Shown one piece after another: positions 56,250 through 64,000 of a DNA stretch of 64,000 nucleotides. The notes below the pieces were generated by a model. It was not told the origin of the DNA and searched no databases. It saw only the letters and a list, made by a program, of their open reading frames with translations. The first letter of the stretch is position 1, and each line of letters begins with the position of its first letter. The stretch is from Simmondsia chinensis (Eukaryota > Streptophyta > Magnoliopsida > Caryophyllales > Simmondsiaceae): assembly GCA_018398585.1 (NCBI GenBank), contig JAGTTD010000002.1, positions 34,960,186 to 35,024,185 on the forward strand. Reading direction: 5' to 3'. The position numbers and the translations under genes were made by a program.

Positions 56250-56820
56250 AGGGAGCAACGCTTGAGATGGTTTGGACATGTTAGGAGGAGACCGACCACT
56301 GCTCTAGTAAGGAGATGTGAACAGCTACATACTACGCTAGGCAGAAGAGGGAGGGGCATGCCAAAGAAGAGTTGGATGGAGACGATACGACAGGACCTAA
56401 CCCACCTAAACCTAAGGGAGGAGATGACCTTAGATAGAGCTCGTGGAAGAGCGAGTATAGGGGTAGCTGATATAGCGGCTTAGAGTAGTGATGCGTATCA
56501 CTACTAGCATAGGGTTTCTAGCGCGGATTTAACCCCTGTGACGTGCTTATTTGCTTGCTTGCTTATTTACTTCTCAGTTTACTCACCCAGTATTGGCTTG
56601 TACTATTTATCTTATTATGTGCCTTGGAGTTGTCTTCAACACGAGCTAACCCCTTTGCAGGATGCCATACTTCTAGGATGACAAGATCTTCAGGTTGGGG
56701 GTCCTCGAAAACAGTCTCTTTTCCGCTCAGAAGGGGGAAGGCTGCGTACATCCACCCCCTCCCCACACCCTGCTTATTGCGGGAGCCTTTGATACACTGG
56801 AACTGCTGTTGTTGTTGTTG
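56250..56820 (+). mobile_element. 5'-truncated RTE LINE
   Basis: Starts inside the RTE C-terminal region ([20 protein letters not shown]...), matching 19437 on. The last 70-odd codons are open (to 56483), then comes the 3' UTR (GGTTGGGGGTCCTCGAAAAC, GGCTGCGTACATCC, GAACTGCTG) ending in TTG repeats at 56806-56819. It is better preserved than 17910-19995. Target duplication not identified. Confidence 0.75.
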
Positions 56821-57573
56821 TATACTTACAAAAGTAAAAGAAAAACATATTGTCTTAGTAAAAATGAATATTTTTATAGCTAAACTCGGCATAAACTAAT
56901 TTTTTAGAGTTATTTACATTATAGTACTCGACGGTTTTGGAAATAATAAAAAAATTCTAACATTTTTGAATTATTAAAAAAAAAATATTGACCTTTTTGA
57001 TTATTAAAAAGACCTCTAACTTTTTGTTGTATTAACAAAAAGGTATCTCCAGTGTGATGAAATCATTTTCCTTCAAAGGAGATGTGGTGACTGATGTTTT
57101 TCGTATACTATAGTAAAATGACAGAATTACCCTTCAATATCCTTATTATTACTTTATAAATACGAAATTTGAGATATTATATTATGTAAAAACTATCTCT
57201 TTTCTTTTCATTTGTTTAAAATATATTTTTTGAAGGGTATTTTTGTCATTTTACTGTAGCATTAATAAAAAAGCAGTTATCATGTTAGCTAAATTGATGA
57301 AAAATGACGTCGTCACACCTAATTGTCTTTTTATTAATATGAAAAAACAACTTATGGCTTTTTATTGATATAATTAAAACTTAGGATCCTTAATTTAAAA
57401 AGGTCAGTAGCTTTTTTTAATAATTTATAAAGGTCAAGGTACTTTTTATTATTTCTAAAAATATCAGGTATTAAAATAAATAACCCTAAAAAAAAATTAG
57501 TTTATGCCTAATTAACACAGAAATTATTCATTTTTACTAGAATAATACTTTTTTTTTAACTTTTGTAAGTATA
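56820..57573. repeat. Large inverted repeat enclosing a MITE
   Basis: 56819-56906 (TATACTTACAAAAGT...GGCATAAACTAATTTTTT) is matched inverted by about 57484-57573. Between the arms lies a segment with GAGTTATTTAC (56907) and AATAACCCT (57487) ends, of the same MITE type as the neighbours. The left arm starts right where the RTE copy ends. About 57700-57800 is a diverged direct repeat of the right arm. Confidence 0.5.
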
Positions 57574-57954
57574 GTGCTAAAGAAATTTACAAATAAATAA
57601 TTTGGTATTTTATTAATTATTTTTTATATTAAAATTAACTTTAGTTTTTTCCCACTTGCAAAGCGGCAAATGGGGTGCACTCTCCATCCTTCGATGCTAA
57701 AAAAATTAGTTTTTTCTTGTTCAGTGGCAAAAAAATTCATCAATACTAGTACAATACTTTTCTTTTTAACTTAACTAGTATAGTACTAAAAGAATTTATA
57801 TATGTCCAGTTTGATTTTTTTTGATAATTCTTCCCTTATAAAATTATAATGATTTTTTTGATATTATTGAGAGATATAATAATAGTACAATTAATGCATT
57901 CTTAATCTAGACAAATCCAATATAAAAAAAAAATAAAGAACTAATTTTAATAAA

Positions 57955-58320
57955 GTTATTTACGCCAAAGGTCCCTGTACTTTGCCATTGTGTCAATTTG
58001 GTCCTTGTACTTTTAGTTGTGTCTATTTAATCTCTAAATAATTTAAAATATATTAATTTAGTCATTTGGTCAAATTCATGTTAAGTTAATGATGTAATTT
58101 TGAACAATAAAAGTATGTTAGATGCAAACAACTTATTATAAATTCATTTGTTTACTCAATTTAACCGAATTAGTGGATGAATTATTAAAAATTTTATTAA
58201 AAATGTATTACAAATTTTTTTAATAATTAAATTGACTTATTTTAAATTATATAGGGACTAATTTATATAATCAAAAATAAAAGAATTAAATTAATATAAT
58301 GATCTTTAGTATAAATAATG
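57955..58320. mobile_element. MITE, GGGTTATTTAC family
   Basis: Left end AGTTATTTACGCCAAAGGTCCC and inverted right end TTATTTATACTAAAGATC, with matching subterminal TTAATTTA/TCCCT words. It ends about 190 bp upstream of the methyltransferase start codon, so it lies in the likely promoter. Confidence 0.6.
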
Positions 58321-58512
58321 CTAAAACTTATTTGTGATAGTTTCTTGTTGACACTGGCGCCGAATGAAGTTCATAAAATCGAGGCTAGGGCACAAATTTT
58401 GTCATAATCATCTTAAATCAAATTAATCCTTTCGTAAATCTCATTAAATTCTTCTCGAATCTCTTCATCCATCCTCTCCGCCATTCATCACAAATCCGAT
58501 TCTGCCCCTCTG

Positions 58513-61500
58513 ATGAAGTCGAGTTCCAATTTACCACTACCAAATGCATTTCTCGATTTTCTGAAGAACAATGGGGTGGATCCTTCAATTTATACTTCCA
58601 TTGATTCGATTCCTCGTTACTTGAGGTGCTTATTTCTTCCTTTTCTTCCAAGTTTGTTCTTTTTGTGTTTTGGCTGAGTTATTTACGGCCAAATTGGTCC
58701 CTTGCGTTTTTAAGTTGGTTCAAATTAATCACTCATCTTTTATTTTGTTCTGAATTATCTCTAATATTTGTAATTTTGTTGAAAATGGTCCGTATTTGTT
58801 CAAGTAAGTCACTTTTTTTCAAAATCGTCCATAATATTTGATTTTATGACACTATTCACCTTCTAATAATCAAAATTAGGTAAAAATTAAAATTATGAGG
58901 GACCAATTTTGTTGTAAAATAAAACTAGAGGGACCATTTTGATCAAATAAAAAAAAATGAGGTACTAATTTGAATAAACTTTATTTTGAACAAAAAAAAA
59001 AAAAAGAGATTAATTTGGATAAATTGACACACATTATCGATCATTTTGAACAAAATAAATGATGAGAACTAATTTGGACAAACTTAAAACATAAGGGACT
59101 ATTTTGAACAAAAGAAAAGATGGAGACTTTTGAACAAACTTAAAAGCATCAGGCACCAGTGGTGTAATTAACTCCTCTTTTACTGGGAAAGAGAAACTGA
59201 ATTAAACTAGGTGCAAGTAGAAGATATGAAGGAATTGATTCAATGCTATTGTCCATAATTTAGTATTTTCTTTCATGCTTGTGCTTATACTGTAAGATGT
59301 ATTGTTTTTTGATTAGGTTGAAGCCGGGGTGTGAGGCCCATGTTGAGGAGATTGAAAAGGAGATAAATTGTAAGCTCAATGAAGTGGGTTGGTTGCCCAA
59401 CTTCTATTCTCTTCCACCTCATGTTCAGATTGCTAACTCGAAAGCATATCAGGATGGCAAGGTGAGCGAGAACCCATGTAGAGTTTTGCGGTTTGGCTGG
59501 GGTGACCCAGGCATTGTTTACTGCTTTGAAAATCATCTGATTTTTGAAAGAAAGAACTTGGAGAAAAGTGTAGAAAACACCTTTTTGTGGTAGTTAGGGT
59601 GCCCGGGCCATCTTATAACACAACTAGTCATCTTTTGGATGCACTCCCACTTGGAAGTTTCTTGCATGTACTAGGGTAAGTTTGGGGCTCAAAAATCTAG
59701 TGGTTGTCCTAAGGAATTGTTTGCACCCAATGATAGCATTCGAACCTTGGACTTGCTGCTTCATAAGGCACCAGGTCTAAGTGCCTTACCTCTTGAGCCA
59801 ACCTTTTGTGTTTAATACCTGGACCTTACTTGGGACCATAGATTTGGATCCCTGTAAGAGGAACTGTGAGGTTTCTGAACTTTTTCTTTAATTTTTTTGT
59901 TATGAAGAAAATATCCAACATGCGTATTGCCCAATCAATTGCTGAACTCCATAGTCTGTCTTTGGGATCTCGGAGGTCATTATGGTCTTCTTTCTGTTGT
60001 GAGTAGCTCTTGCAATTGTGGCTAGTGTAGTTACATGAAATTTTGGAGAGAATGGTTGTAAATGCATGGAGAAAATGCAAGGAAATGATATTTCAATGTT
60101 TTGAATTGTTTATGAGTTGATCCTTAGTGCTGGAGGTGGATTTGTTGCCTCTTTAGGCTGTGTTGAGACAGATACTTGAGTTAAGTCCTCTATTTTCTCA
60201 GGAAAAAGAAGATATTTTAGTTGAGCTTGGGAATATGGAGCATTGTTCTTGCTTGAGACATCTTAGCATTTGTTTGACTTGGGTCTTCATGGTCCGAACT
60301 TAAATGGCCTGAAGTATTGGGTAAGAGTGGGTGAGGTGAGGCTAACTTGCACATTTGTCTTCTGCAAATACATAATTCATCCTTATATATGAAAAAGATG
60401 TGGTATTCCTTAGGTTAGATATGAGACAATGATATTGACAGTGTCATAGCGGGTTGAAACACAGAATCTGGAAGTGGGTAACAGTGAGCAAACAAAAGTA
60501 TGGCTAACTGCTCCATGTCCAGTTATATTTGGTTTAATAGGGTCCAGCCTTCTTGGTGTTAAATAGGAAACGTTCTCAGATTAGTTGTGGCACCCTAATA
60601 GTGGAACCTGGTCACTCGGACTGGGCACCTAGATATTCAAAATCAATGTTCAGGACTGTAATATATGAGTTGGACCCTTGACATAGTAAATTTTGATTAG
60701 CCTAGATTCATATCAGGCACCATCATTAGTTAACATAACCAGAATTAGAAATTCGATATTGAAAAAATAGTGCGAGGAACTGTAATTGTAGGAGTTGAAA
60801 ACCCTTGCCATAAAGGTGTGCTTGACTACATGTGTACTGGGCGTTATAATATTGGAAGTTTGGCCACCTATCACTGTTATGGTATTTGAGCTACCTTCAT
60901 GGCTGCCCAATTGCCTTTTGCACAGTTGATTGTGGCTAACTGTTACTGGATTATTACAGGATTTTGTTATTGATCCAAACATGTGAACATTATTCAGTTT
61001 TATGATTATAATGAGTTCTGATATAGGAAGGAGCTTATGGGTATAGTAACAGTGCCATACATTGTCACTCTTACTATCTCAATATATTCCACTACACATG
61101 TATATTGTGACTCAACTTTGAGCCTTGTATGACATTAATGCAAAGATGTTTAACTTGAACGATGTCTGGTTAAGGATGCACAATAGGTATGGTGGGTTGG
61201 GTTTGAGCAAGAACCAAGGCAACCCATTTAATAGCAGACCCAAACCCATAAACCAATTGTATTATGGGTTTGGGTTGGGTTGGGTTGGTTTTGGGTCTTA
61301 CTGGGTCAACCCATTATGTTGGTATACCTCACCTTTGAATAGGTTAAATTTTGGAGTTGTTTACACCAAAGGTCTCTATACTTTATCCATTGTGTCAACT
61401 TAGTCATTTTACTTTTAATTGTGTCAATTTAATTCCTGTACAATTAATATTGTGTCAATTTGGTCCTTAGAATAAAACTTATGTTGAGTTGTTAATGAAA

Positions 61501-64000
61501 TTTTTACTGGTTCAGCCATAGATTGGGTTAAATTGAGCCAATTGATGGATTTGTAATGAGTTACTTATATCTAACGTGATTGTGCTGTTAAAGATTACGT
61601 CTATAACTTAACTTAAATTTGAGTAAAATACTAAATTCAAACAATATAATTTGCAAAGGAACTAAATGGACATAATTAAAAATATAATGACTAAATTGAC
61701 ACGATGAGAGAAGTACAAGGACCTTTATTTAAATAACCCTTTTAAAGATAATAGAATTCTAAATTCCCAATGGACTTTCAGTATCTTTTTAGTCATGAAT
61801 GTAAACCAAAAAAAAAAAAAAGGCAACTATAATGTCAAATTACATTTTACTTCAAACAATTGTTAAACTATAATAGCTTATCTTTTTAATAGATCAATTT
61901 GTTCTTAGACCTAACATTTGGAATTGATAATGGATCATATCCAAATCCGAAGTAGTGGGCTATGGATCCCTAAAAGTGACTTTATTATAAGATTGCTATC
62001 CTAATTTGTTAATTTGAATATTTAACATACACATTTGTTTTCTTATGAATTCAATTTAAATCCGATTTGTTTTAGGGTTACATTCTATAATCGAGCTTGG
62101 TCAATATTCCCAAAGTGGTCATACTCGTGTTGACATAATATTTTTTGTCCTATAGCCCACTCGGTTATTGTTTCAGCTCATGTGAGACACTTAATTGAAT
62201 AACGACACAACATTTCTAATTTTTAAAATTCTAACTTGTACAATCTTGCAATAAGAAAATTAGAATATCAATGTAATTTGAAAACTATATATCTAAATAA
62301 ACACTCTCCTTGGGTTTGGTGGATCTTGAGTACATAAAGGTTTATCCATGGGTAACCCAAAACCCAAATTATTCATGGGTATGTGGCATTAGACCCACAG
62401 AAAACCCATACATAATGAGTACCCAACCCAATATTCTTGGATTGGGTGGATCTTGGGTATACCCAAACCCATGTGCACCCCTGCTTCTGGTGCCTTGACT
62501 ATGAGTTTGACTGCATTATTTGACAACAGTAGCAGCAATAACAAACCTAGTGCCACAAGGGTTCCCACCAATGCAGGGTTATGGGTGGGGAGATGAAATG
62601 TACGCAGCATTACTCCTTCAAGGTGCTCCTCTAAAGGGAGACTGTGTTCGAGGACCCTCAACCTGAAAGCATGCCTTATTTGACAGTGTTCTATTATTTT
62701 TTAGTTATTTGGGGGGCTTATGCTGTGTTGGCGATGCTATTTTTGGTTCTGTTGTTTAGGTGTATGGAATAGATGCTTCTTCAGGGGCTGCTGTTGCGGC
62801 CTTGAACATCTCGTCTGGAGATCATGTCCTTGATCTCTGTGCTGCTCCCGGTAACTTGTGTCTTTCCTTCTGTAATTAGCATGGTGGTTCATCTATTATG
62901 AGCATTGATACTTCTATCACAGTCAGCATGAGAACTGGACTGCTGTAAATAATTTTCGAGATGTTGTATGGTGGTCTTTGGTGCAATTCTGGAGGGGGTG
63001 ATGAAGATAATTTTTAGCTTCATCTTTACTGATGTGGAAGGGTTGGGGAGGAGGAGGGGAGGAGGAGGGGAAAAAAAAGGGGGGGGGGGGGGGGGGGGGG
63101 GGAGCGAATATTACTTTCTATGTATATTCTAAGTCAGGCTGTAATAATGAAAGCGAATATTACTTTCTATGTATATTCTAAGTCAGGCTGTAATAATGAA
63201 AGGCAAACAAGTAAAAAGATTCAGCGTTGTGCTCTGTTTTTTATTAGATTATGCAGGTTATCCACATGCTCTTAGTGTATTCACCTGAAAGGTTGCTTGA
63301 CTTTACCTGGCTTCTTTCATTTACTGCAGGTGCTAAACTGTGTATGATACTGGATCATATTGGTGACTCTGGTTCTGTAACTGGTGTTGATGTTGCAAGA
63401 CATCGTTTAGCAGCTTGTAGGACAATGCTGCAGAAGTATGCCCTTCGTGATCGTTGTCGGCTCTTTGTTGCAGATGGAACGACATTCCGTCTGGCGCCTC
63501 CTAGAGTTAATACTGCTTCTATTATACATAATAATAATTCAAATAAGTTGTTTCCCTTTCTTCAAACAATTTGGATGTTAGGCTTCTTAGCTGGGCATGT
63601 ATATCTGCCTCATGTTTCAAGTAGTTTTATTTGATATAGTGTGAAGCAGGTGAATCTTCACCTGAAAAGAGGGCAGATTCATTCAAAGAGTGGACATCTA
63701 AGAAACCATGGAAAGAAAGGAAACGTTCAGCTAAAGCGAGGGAAAGTCGACCTTCACACTTGCACTCTCAGAATTTGGAACCAGAATTGATATTTTATGG
63801 GCGACAGTCAGGAGTCATTGGATGTACAAGAGATGAATTATACCAAATTGTTAGCTCTGATGGTTTTTCTAGCTCTGGATATGACAAGGTAATTGAATTT
63901 AATCCTTTTCCCTCACTAAGCATATAGCTGGTTTGGTTCTTTCTAATTTTTTTTATTTGCATGTCTCTTAATTTCATATGTATTTTCATACTATGATTTA
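58513..64000 (+). CDS. NOL1/NOP2/Sun-family RNA (cytosine-5) methyltransferase, 5' part
   Basis: Exons read from splice signals and frame: 58513-58625, 59317-59461, 62760-62850, 63330-63505, 63640-63888, then a GTAATT donor; the gene runs past the window edge. The joined product starts MKSSSNLPLPNAFLDFLKNN, then LKPGCEAHVEEIEKEIN. Exon 3 gives VYGIDASSGAAVAALNISS and SAM motif I VLDLCAAPG, its Gly codon split by the intron. Exon 4 gives SGSVTGVDVARHRLAACRTM and LFVADGT, and exon 5 a charged KEWTSKKPWKERKRSAKARE segment. The family transfers methyl from S-adenosylmethionine to C5 of cytosine in rRNA or tRNA. The catalytic Cys motifs should lie in later exons. The weakest point is the exon 4 donor (AGA/GTTAAT). 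Introns 1 and 2 are full of transposons. Which family member and RNA target is not decided. Confidence 0.85.
58676..59174. mobile_element. MITE in intron 1 of the methyltransferase gene
   Basis: Left GAGTTATTTACGGCCAAATT and inverted right GAGTTAATTACACCACTGG ends; the interior has repeated GGGACCATTTTGA and GGTCC words in both orientations. Same broad type as 57955-58320 but with a different interior. Confidence 0.5.
59462..61170 (+). other. Intron 2 of the methyltransferase gene, left part
   Basis: Donor GTGAGC at 59462. No element or ORF recognised up to 61170; short ORFs on both strands look like chance. Confidence 0.6.
61171..62483. mobile_element. Possible non-autonomous hAT element in intron 2
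   Basis: Left TAAGGATGCACAATAGG and right CCCATGTGCACCCCTG are inverted counterparts (TAGGGGTGCAC-type). Both ends are followed inward by GGGTTTGGGTTGGG-like words. Flanks TGTCTGGT (61163-61170) and CTTCTGGT (62484-62491) agree at 6 of 8. Contains the MITE at 61353-61740. Confidence 0.45.
61353..61740. mobile_element. MITE, GGGTTATTTAC family, complete copy
   Basis: Left GAGTTGTTTACACCAAAGG and inverted right GGGTTATTTAAATAAAGG ends, long inverted subterminal homology, interior as in 55667-55985. Target duplication not clear. Confidence 0.65.
62526..62675 (-). mobile_element. RTE LINE 3'-end fragment in intron 2
   Basis: TTATTTGACA flanks it exactly (62516-62525 and 62676-62685). On the minus strand it reads GGTTGAGGGTCCTCGAACAC, GCTGCGTACATTTC, CACAAGGG complement and TTGTTATTGCTGCTACTGTTG, a degenerate TTG tail. 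It lies about 85 bp before exon 3. Confidence 0.75.
63079..63102. repeat. Poly(G) run in intron 3
   Basis: About 24 G after a GGAGGAGGGG stretch and eight A. Length in the assembly may be unreliable. Confidence 0.8.
63104..63201. repeat. 49-bp tandem duplication in intron 3
   Basis: The unit beginning GCGAATATTACTTTCTATG at 63104 is repeated without change from 63153. It directly follows the poly(G) run, so replication or assembly slippage is likely. Confidence 0.85.

Noticed and set aside
59826..60982. Short minus-strand ORFs in intron 2
   Set aside because: No domain, AT-rich, inside an intron defined by good splice signals on both sides.

Overview
The window looks like a transposon-dominated intergenic region of a flowering plant, most likely a eudicot. 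The signs are GT-AG introns, AT-rich spacers, plant-type Ty1/copia and Ty3/gypsy LTR elements with initiator-tRNA-Met primer sites, RTE and L1 LINEs, hAT elements with 8-bp target duplications, and one host gene with plant-like exon structure. I could not assign a genus. Only one host gene is supported: the 5' part of a NOL1/NOP2/Sun-family RNA cytosine-5 methyltransferase on the + strand from 58513 to beyond the right edge. Almost everything else is transposons, many broken and nested.

Layout. 26-912: remains of an L1-type ORF1 (-). 1450-1835 and about 6517-7045: two TRIM-like mini-retrotransposons. 2215-2868 (+) and 5278-6080 (-): two solo LTRs of one family, each full of TGTGTCGACACA-type palindromes. 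3291-4520: a retroposon with poly(A) tail and a 13-bp duplication. 6255-6446: a tRNA-type SINE with a 15-bp duplication. 8368-9101: a hAT-type non-autonomous element. 10187-10348 and 10578-10815: two SINEs whose head is 5S rRNA and whose tail matches the 3' end of the local RTE LINE. 11487-16634: a full-length but dead copia element inside a small MITE. About 17400-22841: an L1 LINE (-) split by an RTE LINE (17910-19995). 24398-27435: an LTR element that carries only gag and protease, inside another copy of the same MITE family. 28861-32000: a hAT element with a DUF4371/hATC transposase (-).

The most striking structure is a nest from about 32 kb to 55.5 kb. A copia relic (reverse transcriptase at about 32206, 3' LTR at 54810-55455) is split by a 20,080-bp hAT element (32989-53068, 8-bp duplication GTGAAATG on both sides) that still carries a recognisable spliced BED/hATC transposase gene at its right end. 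That hAT element is itself split by an 11.9-kb LTR element (36649-48516, minus orientation) with no gag-pol. Its 9.3-kb interior is made of tandem arrays (37/38-bp, 93-bp and 136-bp periods) and a kilobase-scale internal duplication. The arrays are chains of short hairpins: the stems differ in sequence, but the loop and 3' arm keep a TTAGGTG-like core.

55.5-58.3 kb holds several MITEs and a truncated RTE copy. From 58513 the methyltransferase gene runs to the end; its introns hold MITEs, a hAT-like element and a truncated RTE copy. No rRNA or tRNA gene, CRISPR array or functional transposon ORF is supported. Boundaries given with target duplications are exact to the base as read by eye; the others are approximate.
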